Of a stretch of DNA of 64,000 bases, positions 37,199 through 45,467 are shown piece after piece. How positions within the stretch are numbered: the first letter of the stretch is position 1; every line of letters starts with the position of its first letter. This DNA is from Psychrobacter sp. TAE2020 (GTDB lineage: Bacteria > Pseudomonadota > Gammaproteobacteria > Pseudomonadales > Moraxellaceae). The position numbers and the translations under genes are program-made. The stretch covers positions 2,175,538 to 2,239,537 of the forward strand of contig NZ_JAHLMU010000001.1 of NCBI RefSeq assembly GCF_018919485.1, in the 5' to 3' direction. The notes below the pieces were generated by a model. That model did not search any database and was not told the DNA's origin. It worked only from the letters and a program-made list of their open reading frames with translations.

Positions 37199-37720
37199 TT
37201 AAGCAACATCATCGCTATCGTCGATATCTAACTGCGACAATACAGCGATCATTTCTAGGACTACCATGGCAGCTTCTGAGCCTTTATTGCCAGCTTTAGT
37301 ACCTGAACGTTCGATAGCTTGTTCAATAGTATCAGTAGTCAATACCCCATTACTTACTGGAATATTATAATCAGTAGCAACACTACTTAGACCTTTGGCT
37401 GATTCGCTAGCTACAAAGTCAAAGTGTGGTGTGCTACCACGGATAATGGCACCCAAAGCTACGATAGCGTCAAAACGATCTGATTCGGCAGCACGCTGAG
37501 CGACTAATGGTAATTCAAAAGCACCAGGCACACGGATAACAGTGATATTGCTACCCAAAACGCCATGACGTAATAAGGCGTCGATAGCGCCATCAACTAA
37601 TGACTCAACTACAAAACCGTTGAAACGAGCCACGACAATACCGATACGAGCGTCTTCATTTTGATGCAAGTTGCCATCAATATGAGTAACATCATCACGC
37701 TGCTGTTTTAGATTTGACAT
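37199..37720 (-). CDS. ribH: 6,7-dimethyl-8-ribityllumazine synthase
   Basis: This is a 173-residue lumazine synthase for the penultimate riboflavin step. Family features: [77 protein letters not shown] (with catalytic His), [31 protein letters not shown]. It should form a 60-mer or decamer shell. It is the first gene of the run ribH-nusB-thiL-pgpA, 213 bases from nusB. Other rib genes are not in this window and no FMN riboswitch was recognised upstream. Confidence 0.97.
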   Translation of the reverse strand: MSNLKQQRDDVTHIDGNLHQNEDARIGIVVARFNGFVVESLVDGAIDALLRHGVLGSNITVIRVPGAFELPLVAQRAAESDRFDAIVALGAIIRGSTPHFDFVASESAKGLSSVATDYNIPVSNGVLTTDTIEQAIERSGTKAGNKGSEAAMVVLEMIAVLSQLDIDDSDDVA

Positions 37721-37920
37721 AAAGCTATCCTTTGTTACTTATTAAAATGAGGAATTAAATTATTGTTTAAGGCTTCAATCAATTTTTAAACGACTAATTG
37801 ACTAAAAACAAAACGAAAATAAATAGTTAGCGCTATGATAGCATTTTTCTATATAAAGGGTCTGTTGAACATTGACAAATATGCACGACATTTGGCTACT
37901 AATGGTGTTTCAAAGTCATC

Positions 37921-38703
37921 TTACAAACGCATAGCTATTCCTTGAGCAGCCATGTACTGTTTGGCCTCAAGAATAGTATGTTCACCGAAGTGAAAAATAC
38001 TGGCAGCTAGCACCGCATCGACGCCACCTTTTAGTACTCCATCAGCTAAATGTTGCAGGTTACCAACGCCACCTGAGGCAATTACTGGCACATTAACTAA
38101 GCTAGTAATTTGCTGCATAAGCGCTAAATCATAGCCTTTTTTAGTGCCATCGCCATCCATTGAAGTGACTAACAATTCACCTGCGCCTAGAGCCGCCATT
38201 TTTGCCGCCCAAGAAACGGCATCGATACCAGTTGGCTTACGTCCACCATGAGTGAAAATCTCCCAACGTGGTACTAGCAGACCATCAACCGTTATGTCAG
38301 CTACGCGCTTGGCGTCGATAGCCACTACGATACATTGATTACCAAATTTCTGTGCCGCTTCGCCTACGAATTCTGGAGTAAATACTGCTGCTGAATTAAT
38401 CGCTACTTTATCTGCGCCAGCGTTGAGTAAATTACGGATATCAGCAATTTTGCGTACCCCGCCGCCAACGGTTAACGGTACAAATACGGTCTCTGCCATA
38501 CGCTCAACAGTGTGATAAGTAGTATCACGCTCATCATTAGTCGCCGTAATGTCCAAAAAGGTAATTTCATCGGCCCCTTGTTCATTGTAGCGTCTGGCCA
38601 CTTCAACTGGATCACCAGCATCTTTTATATCGACAAATTGTACGCCTTTTACCACGCGGCCATTATCGACATCCAAACAAGGTATGATACGTTTTGCTAG
38701 CAT
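37921..38703 (-). CDS. hisF: imidazole glycerol phosphate synthase subunit HisF
   Basis: This is a 260-residue (beta/alpha)8 cyclase subunit that uses ammonia from HisH to form imidazole glycerol phosphate and AICAR in histidine synthesis. Seen: [23 protein letters not shown] with the catalytic Asp, [59 protein letters not shown] (second catalytic Asp), [16 protein letters not shown]. Length is standard (258). It stands apart from other his genes here, divergent from a glutamine amidotransferase gene. Confidence 0.98.
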   Translation of the reverse strand: MLAKRIIPCLDVDNGRVVKGVQFVDIKDAGDPVEVARRYNEQGADEITFLDITATNDERDTTYHTVERMAETVFVPLTVGGGVRKIADIRNLLNAGADKVAINSAAVFTPEFVGEAAQKFGNQCIVVAIDAKRVADITVDGLLVPRWEIFTHGGRKPTGIDAVSWAAKMAALGAGELLVTSMDGDGTKKGYDLALMQQITSLVNVPVIASGGVGNLQHLADGVLKGGVDAVLAASIFHFGEHTILEAKQYMAAQGIAMRL

Positions 38704-38800
38704 GAAACCGCCTATTGGATAGTAGAAGAATACAAAGGTAAATAATATAAAATGCTATGATACTCGTTACTTTTTTACAAAACAAATGCTAAGGGTATTT

Positions 38801-39649
38801 ATGTGTCAACTGCTTGGGGTTAATAGTAAAAATCCTGCAGATATTGGTTTTTCTTTTAGTGGATTTCGCCGTCGTGGTGGCTTAACTGATGATCATGTTG
38901 ATGGCTTTGGTGTGGCCTATTTTGAGCCTACAGGGTTGCGCATCTACTGTGATGATCGTGCAGCTATGGACTCACCAATTGCAGAATTAGTAGCTAACGC
39001 TAAGATTAAAGCGCTCAATACTATAGTGCACTTACGTAAATCTGATGATAGCTTACTGCGCAATGCCCATCCTTTTGTACGTGAGATATGGGGCGAGTCT
39101 TGGGCGTTTTCTCATAATGGTAAGATGACTATTGAACAGGCGACTGACAGCGACCCTATCAGGCAAGGAGTGTCTCATTATTATTGTCCAGTAGGCGACA
39201 CTGATTCAGAATTTGCCTTTTGTTATTTACTTAATCAGCTCAAAGATAATTTTGAGCATAAGCCTGATGATAAAACCCTTTTTGGCTTTTTAACTGAGCA
39301 ATGTCGCTTTTTGGCTGATTATGGTCTATTTAACTGTCTATTATCAAATGGCGACTGGTTATTAAGTTATGCTAACACTTTATTGTTTTATGTCACGCGC
39401 CAAGCGCCTTTTGGTCTAGCTACTTTAGTTGATGCTGATATCAGTATTGATTTTCAGCAAGTCAATGACCCTGATGATGTTATAACCGTATTAGCGACTA
39501 TACCGTTGACTGCTAATGAAGATTGGCAGCAGCTAGCAGTCAATGAGTGCGCGATTTTTGCAGAGGGTAGAATCGCCCATCAAGATATCCCTAAACAGCC
39601 GATTTATTTATCGATTGAAAAAGGCTTGCAGATCGCCAAAAGGGCATAG
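38801..39649 (+). CDS. class II glutamine amidotransferase (YafJ-like), first paralogue
   Basis: This is a 282-residue protein beginning MCQLLGVNSKNPADIGFSFSGFRRRGGLTDDH. The class needs an N-terminal Cys exposed after Met removal. I therefore start at ATG 38801, which is preceded by AAGGG, rather than the in-frame ATG at 38786. Further motifs: GFGVAYFEPTGLRI, HLRKSD (Arg for substrate), NAHPFVREIWGESWAFSHNGKM, DSEFAFCYLLNQL. The family is the YafJ/DUG3-type hydrolase, whose substrate in bacteria is unsettled. A second copy lies at 41769-42677, about half identical by eye, with the same layout. No partner domain is present. Confidence 0.9.
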   Translation: MCQLLGVNSKNPADIGFSFSGFRRRGGLTDDHVDGFGVAYFEPTGLRIYCDDRAAMDSPIAELVANAKIKALNTIVHLRKSDDSLLRNAHPFVREIWGESWAFSHNGKMTIEQATDSDPIRQGVSHYYCPVGDTDSEFAFCYLLNQLKDNFEHKPDDKTLFGFLTEQCRFLADYGLFNCLLSNGDWLLSYANTLLFYVTRQAPFGLATLVDADISIDFQQVNDPDDVITVLATIPLTANEDWQQLAVNECAIFAEGRIAHQDIPKQPIYLSIEKGLQIAKRA

Positions 39650-39998
39650 CCTATACGTTTCTTGACTATGACTGTGACAAATTGGCTATTAACACCAAGT
39701 GTCCATTCAGATAAAGTCGCTATTAAAATAAAATGGCTATAGTCGGTTTTTGTTTGATGAATAGCATTATACAATAGCCGTTCACGACAGCAGCACCCTG
39801 CCATAAGCATTGAGCTATTATTCTAAAATCAATATAGTAAAATCATTACTACATTCAGCACAATTTCGCCAAATTTCTACCCTGCTATTTAATGTTTGCT
39901 TATAGATACCTTTATTGTCACTATTGTCATCTAAATTTTAGCTATTAAACTTTTATTGATCATAATTTCCTATTCATTCATTTTTTACGAGAGCGCCC
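39650..39998. other. intergenic region before the homoserine kinase gene
   Basis: AT-rich, no gene or clear terminator visible. TACGAGAG near 39986 may be the ribosome binding site of the next gene. Confidence 0.45.
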
Positions 39999-41276
39999 AT
40001 GTCCGTCTATACCCAGTTAACCAATGAGCAATTTTCAACCTTTTGTCAAAGCTTCGGGGTGTCTTTTGCCCGAGCGATTCCCATTACTCAAGGGATCAAA
40101 AACTCTAACTGGTTTATTCAAACGACGGACGATAGCGATGGTGAGCACTCTTACGTCTTTACCTTATTTGAAGAGCGTCCAGCAACAGATATCGAAAAAA
40201 TGGCGGTGATACTCAATCAGCTTGTTGGTAAATTACCCGTTGCTGCCCCGCTAGCGTTGCTTAATGCAGCAGATGCTAATGTTAATGATGCTAATAGTAA
40301 TGATGCGAGCGACGATCAACGCTATGTCATTCATTACCAAAACAAAGCCATAACTCTAGTGCCGTGTTTGGCTGGCGAACATCCTAAGCAAACTACTCAG
40401 GCGATGTGCCATGAGATCGGGGCAGCTTTGGCATTGCTGCATGAAACCCTGCAAGCGTTGCAGCCTAGTGAGGATTATGGCGTTGCATTATATCCGTGGG
40501 CGCAAGTACGTGACCGCGAGATCCAGTTTATGCCGGGTGATGAAGCCAAATTAATGCGCGATATTTGGCAATCCTATACTGACTTGCCGCTGGCCACTTT
40601 GCCTAAAGGTCTATGTCATCTCGATATGTTCGCTGATAACACCCTTTGGGATTTAAAGCTTAGCAACGGACAACAAGCTAATGCTAAACTGACTGGTTTG
40701 CTCGATTTTACTGAGGTCAGTGTTGATCATTATGTAATGGATATTGCCATCACTATTAATGACTTTTGCACTACTTGGGGTGATGCCGAGCAAGGAGAGT
40801 CAGTTAATTTTGATCGTAGTAAAATGAAAGCTTTCTTAGATGGTTATCAGTCAAAAAGAATTCTGGCTAGTGATGAGCAGCGCGCGTTACCAGTGATGCT
40901 AGCCAAAGCGGCGGTGATATTTTGGTTATTGCGCCTAAACGTTATTCATTACAACCGGACTGAAGGGCGTACTGGCGATAATATTATGGTCAAAAACCCT
41001 GACTTAATGAAACGCCTTGCCGCTTATCATTGGTCACATGTCGAAAAATCTCAAGATATAGTATATGTACTTGAGCATGCGGTTTATAAAGATGATAATC
41101 GCACAAATGATGTCGAAGATTTGAAATTAATCGGTGTTTTCACCACTAAGCAACAAGCTCAAGTAGCGATTAAACAGCTACAAGCTCAACCTGGTTTTAA
41201 AGATTATCCTAATGGCTTTCATATCGATAGTTATCCGCTTGGTCAAATTAATTGGTCTACAGGATTTGGCGGATAA
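39999..41276 (+). CDS. thrB: homoserine kinase (ThrB, APH-fold) with C-terminal extra domain
   Basis: This is a 425-residue protein. Residues about 1-345 form an aminoglycoside-phosphotransferase-type homoserine kinase that makes O-phosphohomoserine in threonine synthesis. Motifs: ITQGIKNSNWFI, YVFTLFEERPATD, GLCHLDMFADNTLW (Brenner HxDxxxxN), GLLDFTEVSVDHYVMDIAITINDF. An insert (NANDVNDANSNDASDDQ) at about residue 95 is low-complexity. Residues 356-425 form a separate small domain, YVLEHAVYKDDN...KLIGVFTTKQQAQVAIKQLQAQPGF. They end GFHIDSYPLGQINWSTGFGG, resembling DUF7336-type solitary domains. Normal ThrB of pseudomonads ends near 316 residues. The fusion could bring regulation or a protein contact. 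Confidence 0.88.
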   Translation: MSVYTQLTNEQFSTFCQSFGVSFARAIPITQGIKNSNWFIQTTDDSDGEHSYVFTLFEERPATDIEKMAVILNQLVGKLPVAAPLALLNAADANVNDANSNDASDDQRYVIHYQNKAITLVPCLAGEHPKQTTQAMCHEIGAALALLHETLQALQPSEDYGVALYPWAQVRDREIQFMPGDEAKLMRDIWQSYTDLPLATLPKGLCHLDMFADNTLWDLKLSNGQQANAKLTGLLDFTEVSVDHYVMDIAITINDFCTTWGDAEQGESVNFDRSKMKAFLDGYQSKRILASDEQRALPVMLAKAAVIFWLLRLNVIHYNRTEGRTGDNIMVKNPDLMKRLAAYHWSHVEKSQDIVYVLEHAVYKDDNRTNDVEDLKLIGVFTTKQQAQVAIKQLQAQPGFKDYPNGFHIDSYPLGQINWSTGFGG

Positions 41277-41429
41277 TAGAACTAACCCTAGTTTATCTCT
41301 TACTATTTTGTACAGGCCTATTGCGCATTGACCTTATCCATTATCAAGACCTTAGCTACTTATAGATTTTCTGATTTATTGGCGACTAAGGTTACAAAAA
41401 CTAATAGCCTAGACCCTAAGGATGACCTT

Positions 41430-41768
41430 ATGAGCAACCAAGCTGATAACTGGCACAAACTGGCGCGTTATGACACTAATATGCAAGGTGAGCTGCACGC
41501 TAATCTGCTACGTAACAATGGTATTACGGTCTCTTTACAGCCGCTTAGCGCTATTCCAGGTATGAACTCTGGCATGGTGTTATGGGTAGAGAATACAGAT
41601 TTTGCTCAAGCCCAGCGTATCCTAAACGGTGTTAATAATGAGGGTGTTGATGGCGCCAGTTTACTCGCCGAAATGAGCGATGCAGAATTAGGTATTGTCT
41701 CAGACAATCCATCAAACCAAATAACGAGTGATCCTAGCGCTCCAACTAACAAAGGCGGTACTCTTTAA
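41430..41768 (+). CDS. DUF2007-type small protein
   Basis: This is a 112-residue protein from ATG 41430, preceded by TAAGGATG. An earlier in-frame start at 41328 adds 34 residues with no homology-like pattern. Sequence WHKLARYDTNMQGELHANLLRNNGITVSL...GMNSGMVLWVENTDFAQAQRILNG fits the putative-signal-transducing DUF2007 fold, a ferredoxin-like alpha/beta domain. The C-terminal 35 residues are polar. Its stop codon is directly followed by the ATG of the second glutamine amidotransferase, so the two are translationally coupled. Confidence 0.75.
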   Translation: MSNQADNWHKLARYDTNMQGELHANLLRNNGITVSLQPLSAIPGMNSGMVLWVENTDFAQAQRILNGVNNEGVDGASLLAEMSDAELGIVSDNPSNQITSDPSAPTNKGGTL

Positions 41769-42677
41769 ATGTGTCAACTCTTAGGCATGAACTGTAACGT
41801 TCCAACTGATATAGGGTTTAGCTTTGCAGGTTTTCGTCGCCGTGGCGGTATGACTGATAGCCACGAAGATGGGTTTGGTATTGCCTTTTTTGAGCGCAGT
41901 GACTGTAGTAAAGCTGACGGCACAGATAATGCATCAACCGGACTACGCTTATTTCATGACAATCGTCCTAGCCATGAATCACCTGTTGCTGACTTAATCA
42001 ATAGTTACCCGATCAAAGCTATGAATGTCATCGCACATATCCGTAAGGCTACTCAAGGGCAAAACTGCTTAGCCAATACTCATCCTTTCGTGCGTGAAGT
42101 ATGGGGCGAGCAGTGGGTATTTGCTCACAACGGTCAGATGAATAGAGAATTTATAAAACGCTGTCAGCGCTTGCAGGATAACGGCAATGCTTCACATTGT
42201 CAGCCTGTCGGTTCAACCGATTCTGAAATGGCGTTTTGTTATTTGATTAACCGCTTAAAAAGCAGCTTTAAAAGCCGTCCTGATGATCAAACGCTATTTA
42301 ACTTTTTAACCACTCAATGTCGTTATTTATCTGCTAACGGCTTGTTTAATTGCTTGATCTCTAACGGCTCTTGGCAGTTGGCTTATGCTGGCAGTTTATT
42401 GTTTTATCTCACGCGCCAAGCACCATTTGGTGATGCGGAGTTGGCTGATGACGAGATATCTATCAATTTTGGTGAAGTGACCACGGATAAAGATAAAGTC
42501 ACTATTCTAGTCACTGTGCCGCTAACCAAAAACGAAAAATGGCAACAATTAGCGGTCAATGAGTGCCTAATCTTTCGGGATGGTGATATTTTATATAAAG
42601 ACAGTCCAAGCCAGCGTAAGTTCTTAACCATAGACGAAGGGATTGCTATTGCCCGGGCAGTTGGGGCGAGTGTTTAG
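41769..42677 (+). CDS. class II glutamine amidotransferase (YafJ-like), second paralogue
   Basis: This is a 302-residue paralogue of the protein at 38801. It begins MCQLLGMNCNVPTDIGFSFAGFRRRGGMTDSH; Cys2 is the expected nucleophile. Other shared blocks: HIRKATQG, NTHPFVREVWGEQWVFAHNGQM, GSTDSEMAFCYLINRL, LLFYLTRQAPFGDAEL. Here the loop HIRKATQG keeps the family Arg and TQG, which the first copy has changed to HLRKSDDS, so this copy looks nearer the ancestral type. It starts one base after the DUF2007 stop. Its end overlaps the convergent YchJ gene by four bases. The pair likely arose by duplication. Confidence 0.9.
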   Translation: MCQLLGMNCNVPTDIGFSFAGFRRRGGMTDSHEDGFGIAFFERSDCSKADGTDNASTGLRLFHDNRPSHESPVADLINSYPIKAMNVIAHIRKATQGQNCLANTHPFVREVWGEQWVFAHNGQMNREFIKRCQRLQDNGNASHCQPVGSTDSEMAFCYLINRLKSSFKSRPDDQTLFNFLTTQCRYLSANGLFNCLISNGSWQLAYAGSLLFYLTRQAPFGDAELADDEISINFGEVTTDKDKVTILVTVPLTKNEKWQQLAVNECLIFRDGDILYKDSPSQRKFLTIDEGIAIARAVGASV

Positions 42678-43198
42678 GGTAAATACCCACCACAACAACG
42701 CTTAAACTTCTCCCCCGATCCACAAAGACACGGCTGCTTTTGACTAATGGTCATAGCAACCGTCGGATCTAAAAAGTACCAACGCTCATCTATTCTCACA
42801 AAGCTCGATAACTCATGATGTGCTTTGATGCCTTCTGCGCTATTGTAATAAGCTTTGAACTCAACTTGTGCATGACCTTTGCCAAGTTTTGGTAAATGTT
42901 TAACGATCTCTAATCCTGCCCAATCGGTCTCCTGCGCCCATGATTCAATATCCTTGATATCGAGTAATGTCTGCTGGGCGGGCACTGTAGTCTTGACAAT
43001 ATAATCCGCCTTTTGTAATACAAAAGCACTGTAGCGAGTACGCATTAAGCGCTCAGCGCTATCCGCTTTGACGGTATTAGGGTCATCGCTGTTATTCTCG
43101 TCAACAGCATCGTGATAAGGCTGACAGCAGTCGCTATACGCTATCGGCGTAGTCAAGAAACTCAATGAAGGCGAGACTCGGCAGGGGCATAGTGGCAT
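42674..43198 (-). CDS. YchJ family protein (SEC-C motif)
   Basis: This is a 174-residue YchJ-type protein. An N-terminal segment with cysteines (PLCPCRVSP...YSDCCQPYHD) and the C-terminal SEC-C zinc motif QPCLCGSGEKFKRCCGG frame an NTF2-like middle: RLMRTRYSAFVLQKADYIVKTT, WAGLEIVKHLP, AQVEFKAYY, SSFVRIDERWYFLDP. Function is unknown; the zinc knuckle suggests protein binding. It converges on and overlaps the amidotransferase gene by four bases. Confidence 0.92.
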   Translation of the reverse strand: MPLCPCRVSPSLSFLTTPIAYSDCCQPYHDAVDENNSDDPNTVKADSAERLMRTRYSAFVLQKADYIVKTTVPAQQTLLDIKDIESWAQETDWAGLEIVKHLPKLGKGHAQVEFKAYYNSAEGIKAHHELSSFVRIDERWYFLDPTVAMTISQKQPCLCGSGEKFKRCCGGYLP

Positions 43199-43290
43199 AT
43201 ACGCTTGGCTCTACTGATTAGTTGATAAAGTTTAGCTAATGATATTTAGCTAATAAAGTTCGGTTGATAAAGTGTACTGATGGCGCAGGT

Positions 43291-44007
43291 TTACTTAAGT
43301 AGGTCCTCCATCATAGCTGGCAGCATATCTACTCTAAGCTGTGCCCAAGGTGCTGGATCACTTACTTGCTGTAAAAATGTCTCAAAGGGCGGAGCAAAAT
43401 ATACCAATACAGCCAGTAGAGCATATAAAAGCAAGTACCACCAACGGTCTTTATGCTGATAAAACTTCATTGCAGTACCCGATGAGCGCTTCATGCGCAT
43501 GCCTGATAGGTTAACACTATACAGCTCATCTAAGCTCAGATGCACAAGAGCACCACCGAATAAAAACAACCCATAAAACCAGCTGGCTGTGAGCGGATTG
43601 TGCATTACATAATAACTTATATAAGTGAACCCTAAGCCTAATATAGCCATGTAGGGCACTGAATGGATGACGCCACGATGTACAGTCATAGTAGTGAAAA
43701 CATGAAATACCACATAGCGCATAAAACCATAGCCTGCTAACCATAACGCCATCAGCGCTAGTAAGCTAAGGTCGCTGCGCCAGTGCATCACTAAGCCAAA
43801 AGCAAATATAAATGAGGCTAAGTTAAAGCCAAGCTTGATCGGGGTAGAGTGATCTGAATCTAGATCGGGTAATAGACCGCCAGCAGTACCTAAGGCTACG
43901 CACAGCAAAAACCCCGAATCATCTATCAATCCTGTCTTATAGATAGTCAAAGCGGTGATACCACTAACGGCAAATGCGACATTAAGGTGAGTGTTAAAAT
44001 TGGCCAT
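43291..44007 (-). CDS. membrane-bound metal-dependent hydrolase (DUF457/YdjM-like)
   Basis: This is a 238-residue inner-membrane protein with about five helices. It begins FNTHLNVAFAVSGI and contains GTAGGLLPDLDSDHSTPIKLGF, VHRGVIHSVPYMAIL and HLSLDELYSVNLSGMRMKRSSGTAMKFY. His, Asp and Glu in these loops match the YdjM/YbcI-type metal site. The in-vivo role is unclear. The gene stands alone, divergent from a DUF3025 gene. Confidence 0.9.
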   Translation of the reverse strand: MANFNTHLNVAFAVSGITALTIYKTGLIDDSGFLLCVALGTAGGLLPDLDSDHSTPIKLGFNLASFIFAFGLVMHWRSDLSLLALMALWLAGYGFMRYVVFHVFTTMTVHRGVIHSVPYMAILGLGFTYISYYVMHNPLTASWFYGLFLFGGALVHLSLDELYSVNLSGMRMKRSSGTAMKFYQHKDRWWYLLLYALLAVLVYFAPPFETFLQQVSDPAPWAQLRVDMLPAMMEDLLK

Positions 44008-44158
44008 AAATAAAAGGTACTCTGCTATTGCTATAAATAGGGGGTAATCTGCTGCTAAAAAAGCGCCTTATGATACCATGAGCTTAACCGCCAAATTTAA
44101 TCCAATGTGCATAATAAGTTGGCATAACTAAGGCTTATATCTAATAGAGATCGTTATC

Positions 44159-45178
44159 ATGACTAGCACTACCTTTTCATCTGTAGGGTCGCCTAAAACG
44201 CTATCTAAACTAACACCTGACACAATGACCCCTAGCCCCCTAAGCTTAGATAAAAGCTTTGCTGCTATTGACTGGCAGGCACCTTGGTTGTGCCATCTCA
44301 GCGAACTAAATTATTTGAGCCAGCAAGTAAAACAGCTCAGTGAGTCAAAAGATAATGACCAAGGGTCTGGTAAACAACCAGCAACTCAGAGTGATACTAT
44401 TCTTGCAGAACTATTAAACACGGCACTGTTGCAGCGCCTAAAAAATGAGCAAAATCAGCCTGCACAGACTAAGCCTAGTACAGGCCAGCAAGCGCACCTG
44501 TTAAAGTTTGTCGCTCAAGATGCACTGCCAGAAGGGGGAGGTTATGAATATTTTATTGCCACTACGGGCAACATTCCAACTCGCAATAATTTGCATGATT
44601 TATTTAATGGCAGCATTTGGCTGACTTTCCCTAAGACAAAGGCACTGCTTAATTATTATCATATGGATGAGATTGCTAAGCAGGGGAATGGCGATAGTCG
44701 TGGGCGAGTGCGTGACACTATCACCGTCTTCGATGAGAATGGCGCTGTATTAGTCACTGCTAACCCTAGTATTGGCGAGGCTCTAATCGATTTTGATTGG
44801 CAGGGCAGCTTAGTGACGCCACGTGATGATTTTGATCATCCTTATCAAGCAAAACCTCAGGCAAAGGCCGCGGTCTATATCTTTGGTCACGCTTTACTAG
44901 AGCAGTTGATACAGCCGCGCAAGGCTTTATGTGCGCATAGTACGGTTATCCACGTTGAGCCTGAGTTCTTTGCTTTGCCACTAGCCGAGCGCTTAGCCTG
45001 TCTAGATCAATATTTAGCAGATAAGATGGATGAACTCCTATCACAACAGGCCGTTACCCCACGTCAGCTTGCCCCTTTACCTATTTTGGGTATCCCGCAT
45101 TTTTGGGCAGATAATGCTGACCCTAGCTTTTATGACGATAATTACGTGTTTCGTAGTGGCCGTCGGAATCCTCGTTAA
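44159..45178 (+). CDS. DUF3025 domain-containing protein
   Basis: This is a 339-residue soluble protein. The pattern IPTRNNLHDLFNGSIWLTFPKTKALLNYYHMDEIAK...RGRVRDTITVFDENGAVLV and ILGIPHFWADNADPSFYDDNYVFRSGRR at the end is that of DUF3025. Function is unknown. The first 100 residues contain a Gln/Asp/Lys-rich spacer (SESKDNDQGSGKQPATQSD). No signal peptide or metal motif is certain. It precedes acnA by 289 bases on the same strand but seems to be independently transcribed. Confidence 0.85.
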   Translation: MTSTTFSSVGSPKTLSKLTPDTMTPSPLSLDKSFAAIDWQAPWLCHLSELNYLSQQVKQLSESKDNDQGSGKQPATQSDTILAELLNTALLQRLKNEQNQPAQTKPSTGQQAHLLKFVAQDALPEGGGYEYFIATTGNIPTRNNLHDLFNGSIWLTFPKTKALLNYYHMDEIAKQGNGDSRGRVRDTITVFDENGAVLVTANPSIGEALIDFDWQGSLVTPRDDFDHPYQAKPQAKAAVYIFGHALLEQLIQPRKALCAHSTVIHVEPEFFALPLAERLACLDQYLADKMDELLSQQAVTPRQLAPLPILGIPHFWADNADPSFYDDNYVFRSGRRNPR

Positions 45179-45467
45179 AACAAGATAATTAGCCCTGTTA
45201 AACAACTGTTTTATTTGCTATTTTGTTACTATTCACTACTTATCTAGGGTTAACAACAGCGAGGTTAATTGTTATAGTAAAAGGCAGTTACTGTAAATCA
45301 TTACCCTTTCAGTAGTAAGTTATTTTAACCAGCTTATTAAATAAAGATATAAACTGCAATAGTAGGATGTCGTAAATATATAGCCACCTGTCATAACAAT
45401 AAATTCATAATAATCTATGCCCTAGATTCTAAAAGTTAGAAACTATAATGTAGATAAGGAAGCTACC

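Noticed and set aside
37721-37920. FMN or TPP riboswitch upstream of ribH/thiL
   Set aside because: I could not see the conserved FMN or TPP motifs in the leader sequence. The gap holds only AT-rich sequence and a repeat end.
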